Shown one piece after another: positions 12,501 to 23,987 of a stretch of DNA of 64,000 nucleotides. The stretch is from contig JAVTVJ010000076.1 of the NCBI GenBank assembly GCA_034509425.1, forward strand, positions 5,270,001 to 5,334,000. Direction: 5' to 3'. A program made the translations under genes and the position numbers. Numbering within the stretch: the first letter of the stretch is position 1; every line of letters starts with the position of its first letter. Source of the stretch: Eopsaltria australis (taxonomy: Eukaryota > Chordata > Aves > Passeriformes > Petroicidae). The notes below the pieces were generated by a model. The model did not search any database. It was given only the letters and a program-made list of their open reading frames with translations, and was not told the DNA's origin.

Positions 12501-15500
12501 GTGGAAACGGCTTTCATTTTATGTGTTTTAAACGCAGCTCAGAAAAGTAATATGTCAATGTCATGCTCATCTTATAGAGTGGGAGCTGAGGTACATAGAA
12601 TCAAGGTCTCCATAGGTATAAGTTGCAGTGTTTAATTACTTCCTTTTCTTTTTTCTTACAGAACTCCTTGTGAGGACGTCAAAACCCACAAAGTTTCCAG
12701 AAGTTTTATGAAAATTCTTGGCCAGATAAAGGAGAAAAAGCTTAATAGAACTCCTGTAGATCATGATATTAAAAGTGTCCCTTTCCAAATACTTTCATTT
12801 GTAAATACTTGTCTTTGAATCAGCTCTTCCTTTCTGTTCTCTAACAGCATCAAAACCTTCTCAGAAAACAAAAGCCAATGGGTGGCATGTTCCTGCTGCA
12901 GATAGCTGTACAAACTTTAGGTTTAACTATTTAAGATGTGTGTTATCAGAATAACACCATTTTCACCAAAGTTTTTACAGTCCATCTTACCTCTCAGGGT
13001 GCCGAAGTCTAAACCCAGCATGTAAACCCTGATGTAAATTCAGGCCTGACTTATGGGCTATGTACCTGAGATGTTCCCTTGCTGGCTGTTGATCTACTCC
13101 ACACGTAAACACCTAAGGGGAGTTCACCTTTCCTGCATCCCCAGAGGACAGTGGAACCTTCATGACACCATGAGGAGCATGGATGTAGGAGCAAGGCAGG
13201 CCCTGTTTCTAGAGGGGTAACCACAGGGACACCTGCAGGGTGTGACTGTGCCTTAAGTCTTTCCCAAATTTTCCACTTAAACTTACAAGAAGTGAAACAG
13301 CACCCTGTTCTTGGTAATGAATAATGTTTTTCTTTTTTTCCTTCTTGCTATGCTACTGTGCAATTTGAATAATGGATCTAGTTCAAGTAGGGCTTTCAAT
13401 GTTTTCAATGCTTTATGGGGAGATGTCTTTCCCTAATTACTGAAATAGACACTTAAAAAAAAAAGAGCAGGTGACCATTACTAGGTATTCTGTTCATGCT
13501 TTTCAGAAACAGACAGTATTGTAAGGATTAGTGGTTACATTTCATATGCTGAGACAAGTAAGTGTCAAATGAGCTTTAGTCATCTGACATCCATGTAAAG
13601 GAAGGGAACGATGCTTCTTGCTTATCTACAAAGAAAGGGATACAGGTAATAAAACTATAAAGTGTTTGTTTATTTGCCATCTGACAAGCATTTGAATTTT
13701 ACTTCAGGGCTGTAGGTAATGTTTCAGATAGATAGAATTTATATCGTTTTCTAGAAAATATGTTGAATCCAGATATTCATATTATTTCATTTATTTCTTG
13801 GTGGGTTTGGTTTTCTATTATGTTGACAGAAATTTTGAGAACTGGTATTAGGCTATTAAGAATTACGTTGTATTATGTACTGAAAAATTGCACATCCTGA
13901 AGAACAATGGTAGGTGAGGACTTTGGAAGACAAGCAGCTCTCCACCCCATTTTTGTCACTGAGTGTGATGTCATTAATCTGCTTGGTTGTTACTGTGGAT
14001 GCTCAGCTCCTGTCTGGGAAGGGCAATGCAACACAAAATTACAGATTATGAAGATAGTTTTACACACACAAACATTCACACTTTACTGAAAAATCCAGAT
14101 ATTTAAAAGAATATTTATTACTTTAGTATCTGTGTCGGGAAAATAAATAAATTGCCTAAAAAGAAATATTAAATTTTACTAAACTGACTTTATTTTATTA
14201 TTGTGTAGCAAAACAGTAAACCATGTTTCTTATCATTCATGGGGATTGAGTCCACAGTCACTGCCTCATATCTGTGGACAAGGCTCCCTGTCCACAGCAT
14301 GAACCTGATGCTTCCATATCACAATTGCTGCTGTGCCCTGCTCCTATGTAGAAAATTGCAGTTTAGTATTGAACATACTCATGAAAAACAGCTGTATCCA
14401 CATCAGACACCTTTAGATATGTGTGATGGGTGTGACTACAGTGAACTGGTCCCTTTGGGTTTGTTTTATAACCAAACACAGAGGGCTGGGTTGAGGGGAA
14501 TATGACAATAATGAGAACAATGACAGCAAAAAAAAAATTTAGGCCCTCATTCTGGTGTAAACATTCAGAATTAACCAAAGGAAGAGCTCCCTAGCATTGC
14601 TCAATTCTATCAGCTGCTGAAGGAGCATAAAATTACTCAGATGAAGACTAAAATTAGGCTTAATGAATCCCATCCTAATTTTTACAGGGAATTGGCATTT
14701 GGGGAATGCGCAGATTTTTTTCATTTTAATTAAAATACCATAATTAGGTTCTTGAAAATAATTTGCATTCCACAAAATGTTTTGCATTTGCCTCCTCCTT
14801 CCTATTTTGAGACCAAAAATGTATTGAATTTTTTGTCTTTTAAAAGTTGCATTTCACTTAGTACTGTTAATTATGCTTTCATTCTTGTGCAACATCCCCC
14901 TATTGATAATTTTTTGAGTCTAGACTATAGTGTTTTCTGGGATTGCTCAGGCTCTGGTGGGATTCCAGCATAGCTGATTGGACCACAGAATACTAAAACT
15001 CTGCACTCTGCACAAAGGGCCGGTGAGGACTATTCACCACCCCCAAACAAAAGAGTAAAAATGAAAAATTAAAGTCTGTAAGTGAACTGAACTGTAACAT
15101 TTGAAGGGTGCACAGTAATATCTTACATTTTTCCTTACAAAAGAAATAAACAATCCTAAAATTATAGTGGTATGAAAAGTGGATTTCTCACATTTATTTG
15201 AGGAATATGAGTTCATGAGCTTCTGTTTTAATGAGAATGAGTCATAGGTTTTGCATTTTCTTTAGTGACAAAGATTTTTCATTCTATTTATAAAATATAT
15301 TCTTTTTTAATCCTAGTTAGATAAAAAGCGGCATCTCAGCATGTCATGAGCGATCTAGAATTCTATTTGACCATAAAGATTTTAATTATAATTATGATCT
15401 GAGAAATAATTTTAAACTATATTTTACAGTTGTGTTTTTTAATACAGGAAAATAATTTTCTCTTTCACAACTTTCAGATTATTTGACTTTGTCAGAGGAA

Positions 15501-16980
15501 TGCAGTTTACTCAATGGTTCCTCTGCACCATAAAGACAATAATGTGCACTGGCATATGGCATATGTGAGTTCTCAAAGGTACAAAATAAGTTTGGATAAT
15601 ATTTTAAGACTAAGGAGAATTGTATCAAACAGACCTTATCCAATTGCATACACACAGCCTTATGGAGACAGAATCTGTATGGCATTGTTCCCTGAACTGG
15701 AATGGGGATAACTTGTGGGAAACATGCTGGAGTGCTTCAGGAAAGATCAGGAGAGTGTGCTGACAGTTAAGCACTGTGGGGAACCAAGTCTGACTTGTTT
15801 ATAACAAGTTCTCCAAACTTGTTCCTGACTCTGTTACAGAAGAGAATGTAGATGTATACTGAATATTCCAGATAAAATCTTATCTGTGATTGGTGATTCA
15901 TTTCTAGTATAATTCTGAAAAAAAATATGATTTTACTGGTATAGTCAAGAATCTGCGTTGGCTTTGTCATCATGGTGGTTCTCCATTATCCTCCAACTGA
16001 CTAAAAATTTGGCATTCCTTTCTATGTCTGTCTCTCTCAAGTTCCAGATAAGTTAGAATTACCCCTATATGTCAAAGCTTCTTAATCACAGTGACCTTCC
16101 AAAACTACTGATACTCACACAGCTGTTTTCTAGGGTGTATATTGTGCTTTCTGCTCCTTGAATGGTCATGGGATATGGGGAATTACAAAGATTCTCAGTG
16201 CCTTTCCTTGCTTCATTAAATCATATCTGTGGATTTTTGCTGAGAGAAAACTAATGATAGAAGACTCCTGATTATGGTCAGATTTGTAAAGAATCCATTA
16301 AAGATCACTAAGCAAATGTTGACAGGTTTTCACTGGGAAATAAAAGGTATTGTTCTTTTGCATTTCTGAGCAGCACAGGTTTAATATGAATATTAGGATG
16401 CTAAGCCAAATAAAAAAGAAAGAAATTCACAATTTCAGGAGACATCAGAACTGCTGCAGCTGTTTAGGGGTGATACATAGAGCTAACTGCTCTATGCAAA
16501 GATCAACCAGTGAGCTTCCACTTTATGGCCAAAATGTATTTTATTCATCTTGTAAAACAGGCCCAGTTATAATCAGATGCTCTCTTCAAATGGTATTTAT
16601 AGGCAATGGAAGGATCCCACAAAAAATTATTTATTCCCTTGGGATTCTGTATCTCAGTCTAGAGCTGCCTGTCTCTCTCAACTAATTGTAGAAATATCCT
16701 ACAATAACTAGGCTTCAGACCTGTCTAAATCAAGATAATTCAAGACATATATTTAAGGTATGAACATATGCCTTAAATGATTGTATTTCACTATTTCACT
16801 GTTTTTTTGCTATCATGTTTTCCTCTATAAAATATATTCTGATCTTTTAGTGTGTTAAAAATGCTTCCAAATATGCAGTCACGGAGGGTCATCATTAAAA
16901 TGCTAACTTTTTTTTTCTGCCGTAAAACTCCACTGAAAAACCCCCCAGCAAAACCCCAACTATCTGCAGGTGTTTTTTTT
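9531..16980. other. Unique AT-rich sequence, no gene seen
   Basis: No supportable coding exon. Contents worth noting are an A-rich patch at 9558-9572, a 16-bp direct duplication at 11,055-11,086, an A/C-rich patch near 11,990-12,035, and an AT-rich block at 14,600-14,780 with dense homeodomain-like TAAT cores that could be a conserved non-coding element. The longest frame (111 codons, 16,350-16,685 +) has no recognisable motif. Confidence 0.55.
11055..11086. repeat. 16-bp tandem duplication
   Basis: ATTACTCTTTGGCAGT is followed at once by ATTACTCTTTGGCAAC, so two adjacent 16-base units differ at only two bases. This suggests a recent small slippage or duplication event. Confidence 0.9.
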
Positions 16981-18410
16981 AACATCTGCAAGCATGTTGG
17001 AGTTGAATAGAATTGGTCCTGGTTGGAAACCCTGGCACACACCACTAGTGAAGGGCCTCCAGCTGGGGTGGATGCGACTGATCACCACTCTCTGATCCTG
17101 GAAGTTGAGCTACTTTTCAGTTTGACTCACTACCCACTTATCTAAACTATACTTTATCAGTTTTTTTCATCAAGATTTGATGGGAGACAGTATCAAAATC
17201 TGAAGTCAACATGAACAACAGTGATCTGCTAAAGCAATGACTGCTTTGCAGAAGACTACCAGGCTATTCAGACATTTGACATGTTATACATGATTCATGT
17301 AAGATAAAACCCCAATAGATGAAATTGATTTTCCTTTTGTAAGTTCATGTTGAGTAGTCTCAAAAGCCTTATTTTCTTAAATGCAATTGGAAATGTATTT
17401 TGGGATTATTTGCTTCCTCATCTTCCCAGGGGTTCAGGTGAGGCTAATGGGCCTGTAGTTTCCTCATTCTTGCCAGTGTTCATCAGTTTGATTTTTTCCA
17501 TTGTCCAGGTATCTCTTGCAGTTGCCATGATCTTTCCAAGGTAGTTGAGAGTGGCCCTGCAATAACATTTTCCAGTTCAGTCAGCACTCATGAGCTCCAG
17601 GTCCCACAGACTTGTGGATGTTCAGTTTCTTTAAATATTCCCAAATCTGATCCTCTTCTACTGAGAGTAATTCTTCTTTGCTCCAGATTTCCCCACATAT
17701 TTGAGGAACCTGGAATCCCAGGAGATAGATATTAGCAGTGAAGACTGAAGTATTTTCTGTGCTCTGTTACATTGGGTTCCCTGCACTGTTCAGCAACAGC
17801 TTGATAGTTCTGGTCTTCCTTTTGCTGCTGATACTCTTCTTGAAGCCTTGACAGATATCTCCAAATGAGTTTTGGCTTTCCTAACCACACCCTTGCCCTT
17901 GGAGAGTGTCTCTACTCTTTCTGTATTGTCTTGCTTCCACCTCTCATATTCTCACCTTTCTTTTTTTTTTTTTTTTTTTTCACATTTGACTGTAGTTAGT
18001 ACATGCAAGAGTCAATTGATATTCATACAGGCAGACATCTTTTCACCTTTACTTCATTGTCCACGTATTGGAATGGACCATACACAAGTTTGGAAAAAGT
18101 GACCCTTGGAAATCAATCAGGTCTCCCAGTCCCTTATACCTTGCTTCCTCTTTTCAGGATCACAAACACCACAATCTCTCTGGGGTCAAGGGTTGCCCCA
18201 GCATTCACATTTCTAACCAGTTCATCATTTGCTGTAATTGAGAGATCCAACAAAACAGCTCCATCGACTTCTAAATTACCTCTGCCAGGAACAACTCCAG
18301 AAACATCCCATGTTGCTTGAGTTCTGCTGTGTTTTCCCTCAGCAGATATCAGGCTGGTTTCAGTTACCCATGAGGGCCAGGATTTCCAGTTGGCTGAAGA
18401 AAGCCAGACA
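16981..18410 (-). mobile_element. Long antisense CR1 LINE relic, ORF2 endonuclease to reverse transcriptase
   Basis: This is the longest repeat in the window. Read on the minus strand from about 18,410 to 16,981, it follows CR1 ORF2 in order. It begins with the C-terminal part of the apurinic-like endonuclease (LLDLSITANDELVRNVNAG near 18,190-18,250). The linker between endonuclease and reverse transcriptase follows, then the RT fingers and palm. On the plus strand the right end carries the typical CAGCAGATATCAGGCTGGTT word and the left end the CACACCACTAGTGAAGGGCC word. The endonuclease SDH catalytic motif has decayed (D-P-R at the corresponding place) and frames are broken by many stops and indels, so it is dead. 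No CR1 3' UTR is present at the left end. A T20 run interrupts the linker part. The 5' limit near 18,410 is approximate. Confidence 0.9.
17961..17980. repeat. T20 homopolymer inside the CR1 relic
   Basis: Twenty consecutive T (A20 on the CR1 sense strand) replace roughly the 70 bases of CR1 linker expected between the two flanking matches. It looks like local expansion with loss of sequence, not a poly(A)-tailed insertion, since CR1 sequence continues on both sides. Confidence 0.85.
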
Positions 18411-20455
18411 TTATTAGGCCCCTTTTTATCTATCAAGTCTTTCCCCAAAGAGGTGTTCATATTCAATCATAAGTAGCTTCTTTTTTTAATGCCAGAACCA
18501 GAAAGGAACTGAATGTTGTTAAGGAATTAACTAGGACAGTTGTCAGTCTGAAATTCTTTCAAAACTGGGGAGAGATCCTACGCATTTTTTTTGGAAATTA
18601 TTTACAACAGCTTCACATTAGCATATAATTATGGTTCTTAAAAGCAGTTATTAAAAGCAGTTATAAAAAGCAGTATTAAAAGCAGTAATAGCCATATGTG
18701 CTTACATTAAAAAAAAAAAACAATGCTGTACTTCTTTTGTTTTCGAATCCATTCCTAAGTACATCAGTGACATTCAGAAGAGTTATAACAAGATAATGAC
18801 TGGAAAATGACCTTTCTAATGATTGCAATTTTAAATTCTAATTACTGATTTAAATTTTAGAAAATGATACATAGGCAATAAAGACTTTTAAATCTCCCTT
18901 CATTGTATAACTTGGTGAACATGAATGAACATATAGGCCTCTTTAGGAAAGATCTTAGGAATATGTGCTTTACCTGAAAAGGAACAGAGCTCATTACTGC
19001 TAGAGTAATCAATAACCCCTGCTAATGTGTTCAGTTGGCGACATAGACCAGATCAATAAAACCTGCCACATGCTTTTGTTTTAGGAAATGAAACCTTTTA
19101 GTTCTTAATTAAGGGAGAGACCTCACATCCTTAATGATGTTTGCAATGACTGTTGCCACAGAGGACAATAACAACTGCATCTGAGGTTTGCTCTAAAAGA
19201 CTTTGACAAAGTAGTTAGAGAGTTGAGCCAAAGCTGATCTAAATTTATTTAATTTATTTTAATGCAGCAAAATCGGGGGAAAATAATATTCAAGAAGTAT
19301 TCTGATAAATTACTGTGGTTATCAGAGGAAATAACACTTCCATTACTGTAACGTGTGTCTGCAATCTGGCAACAAAAGATGCTGAATCAAACCATGGCAA
19401 AGTGATTTGTGTGCTACTGATTGTGGATCTTTAGACATGGCCACTGTAAAATGTAAGTTATTATTTTTTGCTTCATCTCTGTTATTATTCTGACTTCTGT
19501 ATGCTGGTGCATTTTCTACAAGGCAGTTAAGCTGAGGGAAAGCTCATGTGGAGTGAAAAGCAGGAGCAAACTAACAATAATGATGGCACTGAAAATGGCT
19601 CAGTTATTTACAGTTAATGAAAGGATAAACATATGAGAGGGAATGGATTACTTTAAATGTTTAATCAAAAAATCCTATTTGCATAATACATGAAAGATGT
19701 GAATGGACTCATACACATGTATCTTGGTGGTGGTGTTATTGTCTTTTCCAATGTTAATATGTTGGAAAACAACTCACATCAAAGGTTTGTGTAACTGGAG
19801 CTATCACTTTCATTTCCAACATAGTTTCTGTGATAAGATTAGCTGCAATGAAGTCTGAAATGTTCAAAGAGGGTTTAAGAGAAGCATATCTAAGGGTTCA
19901 GATTTGCAAAGCACTAAACCTTCACAGAAATTGACTATAAGTTCACCTGTCTAAGAAGATGTAGGGATATGGAAGGGAATGAAAATAGAAGAAATCAAAG
20001 GGAGAATTGCTAAGTGTTTGCATAGCAACCTAACAATGCCAAAGCTTACATTGTCACTAATCCTGCAAATGCAAATCTATATGCTTAATTTTACTCACAC
20101 AAATGATGCAGGACCAAGCTCAAAGATCATCATTATTAACCGAGAAATACACGAATCTAAAAGCATAATGATTGACACCCCTTTCATTTACATGCTACAA
20201 GACACACTAAATGTGCTGAAAGCAGTAGTATTACAGAAGTTTAAAACCAAGAAGCTAAATTTAGGCTAAGTATACCTACAGGAACACTGTGATGTGGAGG
20301 AAACCCAGATAGGTAAAGAAGTAAAGATATTGCATTTCACCCACTTGATCAAAGTAACTTCTTTAAAAAATATTTGTAGCAGATCCTTGGGAACAGCACT
20401 TGCATCAATGAATGCAAAATCTGGCCTGTATAAGGCCTAAATTTTCTACAACAAA
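18411..20455. other. Unique AT-rich sequence with a short tandem repeat
   Basis: No gene is visible. The interval holds the four-copy tandem repeat at 18,638-18,689 and an A-run near 18,709-18,720. A 96-codon plus-strand frame at 19,979-20,269 has no recognisable domain and no supporting context. Confidence 0.55.
18638..18689. repeat. Degenerate 13-bp tandem repeat, four copies
   Basis: The word TTAAAAGCAGTTA is repeated about four times with spacing changes of one or two bases (TTAAAAGCAG, TATAAAAAGCAG and TATTAAAAGCAG variants). It is a small minisatellite, probably slippage-derived. Confidence 0.85.
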
Positions 20456-20680
20456 CATTTGGGGGTTATTTTGGTTTTATTTTTGATGGGTTCTGATGTG
20501 TGGGATTTTGGTTTGGCCTTTTTTTATTTTTTTTTTTTTTGCTTTGGGTTTGATTGTGATTTTTTTGAGAGGTTTAGGTTTAATCCATGGCTGAAACCAG
20601 GACACTGGCTTTGTTATTTTCTTTGGGTTTTTTTTTGGGTTTGTTTTTATTTTTTTTTTTAATTTGTCACTTGTTTTAAG
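20456..20680. repeat. T/G-rich low-complexity tract
   Basis: About 220 bases dominated by T runs and TTTGGG or TTTTGG words, including T-runs of 10 or more near 20,528 and 20,651. Open frames across it (phenylalanine-rich on one strand, lysine-rich on the other) are artefacts of composition. Confidence 0.85.
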
Positions 20681-22764
20681 CCCAAACAAATTATAAAACA
20701 AAGAACTGCAACTAAATTTTAAATTTTATGATTCCATATGCTGCAAATGCTTGCTCAGGAGAATAAGTTATTCTCTTGGGAAAAGATCTACCTGTACTCA
20801 TTACTGAAAGAAGCACAGTGGACAGTTTCATAGTATTTCTTACCTATCTCTATCCAGCTACAAATGGAAACATCTAAAGTTGATTCAATAGCTTAAATGC
20901 AGGTATTGGCTGCTCTTGCTTTTTCCTGCCATATCTGGGACACCATAATACAGCTTGTATCTGACAGAAGACCCAAGGTACACCTCTTGCCTTTCTGGCT
21001 GAATACCACATGGCATGTCCACACCAGATGTTTATAGGCAAATGAGCTTCCTCCCATCCAAAACTAACTTCCTTTAGAGGCAGCAGAGCAAGGGAGGTAA
21101 AATGAGCTGACTTAGAGACACCTCCTGAAGGTGTCTATGTTGGGGCTGAAATGAAACATTGAAGGAAAATGTTGCTCTTTTTCTGATGGCAAAATAAATT
21201 GCTTGATGATTTCCCTAGGTCACATATTTAATTTCTTTAAAAAAAGTGTTCTACCTGCTATGAAAATAGTAACACTTCTGTATGCTTAAATAATACATTC
21301 TGTCTGAAGCTGCTGAGGACCTTGCTGCTAACTTGAATGATAGCAAGGCTGGTCATTGTATTCATATGAATTAAAGTACTACAATACAATTATTCTCCCA
21401 CACTTTCTATTTTTGAACAAGGTATTTCAAGTCTCAGATTCTTCATACCTCCAAGTATCTTTAGATGCTCATATAGTACACTATGGATGGATAGAAAACA
21501 GCCTATTTTAGAAGACTGAGCTGAATAAAATACAGGGCAACTTTCTTAGAAAATAAAGAGGAGGAAAATAGCTCTAAGAGGCTCTATTTCAACAGGAGGA
21601 GGAAGCTTAGTAAAGAAATATGATCAAAGCAATGTAATATATGCCTGCCAGAAATAATAGGGACATATTGAAATTTCCACTTTTAACTTTAGGTATGGTT
21701 TGTTTGAAGATTTGCTTATATCCATAGCTGTTGAACATTTTTCTTTCTAAAGATTCCATGAAACAAGTTGTAACTCAATGCAATGTGTTAAAAAAAATCA
21801 GGAAAAGGGAAGAGAAGATGCCAGGGAGACTTTCAGGATTAACATTCAGTGTTGAATATTTAATTAGCCAGGGATAACAACAGGTAATTATGAAATCAAG
21901 CAAAGTTTTATTATGCATCATTTTATAATTCATGCGGGTGTGTCATAAAATTACAAGCATTTGTACTTTTAAAAAACTAACCATGTGTTTAATGCAAATG
22001 TAATCACGCTAATGTGATTCACATTTTTTAAAGTGCACATTGAGAGAGTGGGTAATAATGAGAGGCTTTGTAAACAAAATCTCTGGGAGATACTAATAAC
22101 GTAGCACTACTAAAGCGCATTATTTATTGCGAATTTGGAGGAGAAAAAAGAATGACCTATCATCAGCTCTTCATTTTCTGTTTTTATTTCTCAGGTATTT
22201 TAGGATTTCACTTTTCTTTTGTTGTTCCTCTGTTTGTGCTGCTGGCCTTAGCAATGTAAGTCTGGGAGAAGGAGTGTGTGATCAGAAGGGGTGAGGACTT
22301 ATTCATACCATTTCACTTTAATTCATCTGGTTAAATGGAAGGAGATAATCTCTTCCTCTGAACTGCCTCTGGTAGAAACTCTGATGACTCCAAGGGGAAT
22401 CTTAGCCTATGTGGATAAAGTTATATAATAGAATTATATATAAAGTTATAATACATACAAAATTAAATGTGGTTTGCTGTCTAAGGTTTATTGTTACATA
22501 AATGTCTAAAGCTAGATTGTCCTTGTCTTCTAGTAAACCACAAAATTTTCAAGATATTCACATAGGATGGCAAATACAATCTGGTGCTTGGCAGCTGAAG
22601 GGCATGGGGAATACTCCAGAACCTTTTTGAAATAGTACGAAACATCTGTGTTTAGACAACTGTACCCTGCTGAGGGTATCTATGATCAGGTGAATTGAAC
22701 AGCTTTCCATTACCCACTAGTGATATTGAACAGAACTAGACGAATTTTCATGTCTGTTGCACTT
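20681..22764. other. Unique AT-rich sequence, possible conserved non-coding block
   Basis: No exon is supported. The part from about 21,880 to 22,140 stands out by its lack of low-complexity runs and its density of ATGCAAAT, TAAT and related words, and it contains the inverted repeat at 21,996-22,026. It could be a regulatory conserved element, but conservation cannot be judged from one sequence. Confidence 0.5.
21996..22026. repeat. Near-perfect inverted repeat with 6-base spacer
   Basis: The left arm AAATGTAATCAC and the right arm GTGATTCACATTT are reverse complements except for one bulged base, around the spacer GCTAAT. An ATGCAAAT octamer overlaps the left arm. It could be a cruciform-prone site or a double homeodomain or nuclear-factor site; its function is unknown. 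Confidence 0.8.
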
Positions 22765-23115
22765 GTAGATCTAAATGCCTGGTACAAGAGAGACATGAAC
22801 TTCATGGAGCAAGTTCAGTGTAGGGCCACAAAGCTGCTGAAGGCCTTGGAGCATCTCTTGTATGAGAAGGGGCTGACAGAGATCGCGTTGTTCAAACTTC
22901 AGAAGTGAAGACTGAGATGGATTGAGTCAATGTGTATAAATTCCTGATGAGGGAATAAAGAAGGTGAAGCCAGAGTCCTCAGTGGTGCCCAATGAACTGG
23001 TTACCCAGAGGGGCTGAGGAATCTCCTTCCTAGAAGATGTATAAAACCCAACTGTCCTGACCCTGGGCAGCATGCTTTAAGTGACCCTGCTCTGAGTGGG
23101 GCATTGGAGCTCTGA
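22765..23115 (+). mobile_element. CR1 LINE 3'-terminal fragment with internal deletion
   Basis: This covers the end of CR1 ORF2 and the 3' UTR in sense direction. It begins near the TACAAGAGAGACATG word, passes GGGCCACAAAGCTGCTGAAG and GTGTATAAATTCCTGATGAG, and reaches CAGTGGTGCCCAATG. At about 22,992 it jumps over roughly 100 bases of consensus to ACTGGTTACCCAGAGGGGCT, then runs through AAAACCCAACTGTCCTGACC to an eroded end near 23,115. The 62-codon frame at 22,720-22,908 is a piece of this relic. A 5'-truncated copy like this is the normal product of CR1 insertion. Confidence 0.9.
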
Positions 23116-23608
23116 CTTGAGCTGGCTTTTCACATAAATTTTTCTGTGGTTCTGTTTTATGTGCAAGAAAGGAAAAGCTTTTGAAGGAAAAGATACTTAG
23201 AAATGCCTCAGCCAGGGAAGTGGGGTTTCTAGTAACTGCATTTGTAAATACAACCATGCAGACAACCAAACTGAAGTTCCTTGATTAGTACTTGCATGCA
23301 TCCAATATTAAGAAATACCTACAGTGTGGACACATGATAGACCATAATACAACCTTAAAAGCAAAATAAAGAGTCACTGCAGACTCTTTCTTCTCTCCAA
23401 AGAAATACCATTTTGTTAAAAATGTGCCTTTAATGCCTTATCTCCATTGGTGAGAACACAGGCTTCCAATAAAGGTTTTTTATACAGATTCCTAGGCCTC
23501 TAGCCATAAGCAAAATATATCCAGAATATTTTTTTGGCAATTTCAACTATTTGCCCTCCAAGTGGTATCAAGGTATTATTCATGCCAGGGTTCTTCACAA
23601 AAGTTGCA
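23116..23608. other. Spacer between two tail-to-tail CR1 copies
   Basis: About 490 bases of AT-rich sequence with no recognisable gene or repeat. Its interest is only that it separates two CR1 3' ends that face each other. Confidence 0.55.
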
Positions 23609-23987
23609 GAATTACAGAAGCACAGAATGGATAAAGTTGGAAGGGACCACAGTGGGTTTTTCTGGTCCAACCTCCCTGCTCAAGCAGGGCCATCCTAGAG
23701 CACTTGGCACAGGATTGCATCCGGATGGCTCTTGAATGCACCCAGTGAGGGAGACTCCACAACCTCTCTGGGCAATCTGTTCCAATGCATGGTCATTCAC
23801 ACAGTAATGAAGTTCTTCCTTATATTGAGGTGGAACTTCCTGTGCATCAGTTCCTGCTCATTGCCTCTTGCCCTATAGCTTGGTACCACCGAAAAGAGTG
23901 TGGCTCCAACCTATAGGCACCCTCCCTTCACATACTTGTAGACTTTTATGAGGTCCCCTCTCAGTCATCTCTTCTTGAGGCTGAACC
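23609..23987 (-). mobile_element. CR1 LINE 3' end, comparatively young copy
   Basis: The plus strand shows the reverse complement of a CR1 tail: ACAGAATGGATAAAGTTGGA, GGGACCACAGTGGG, CTCAAGCAGGGCCATCCTAG, then GAGACTCCACAACCTCTCTG and the 5' break after CTTCTTGAGGCTGAAC. It spans about the last 380 bases of the element with few indels, so it looks among the least decayed CR1 copies here. It is 5' truncated, as is usual, and carries no complete open frame. No clear target duplication is visible, which is normal for CR1. Confidence 0.95.

Noticed and set aside
12555..12610. Possible MIR-like fragment (GGGAGCTGAGGTACATAG)
   Set aside because: Only one short word matches; no flanking support.
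18134..18466. 110-codon minus-strand frame as a gene
   Set aside because: It is a fossil of CR1 ORF2 endonuclease with its catalytic motif lost.
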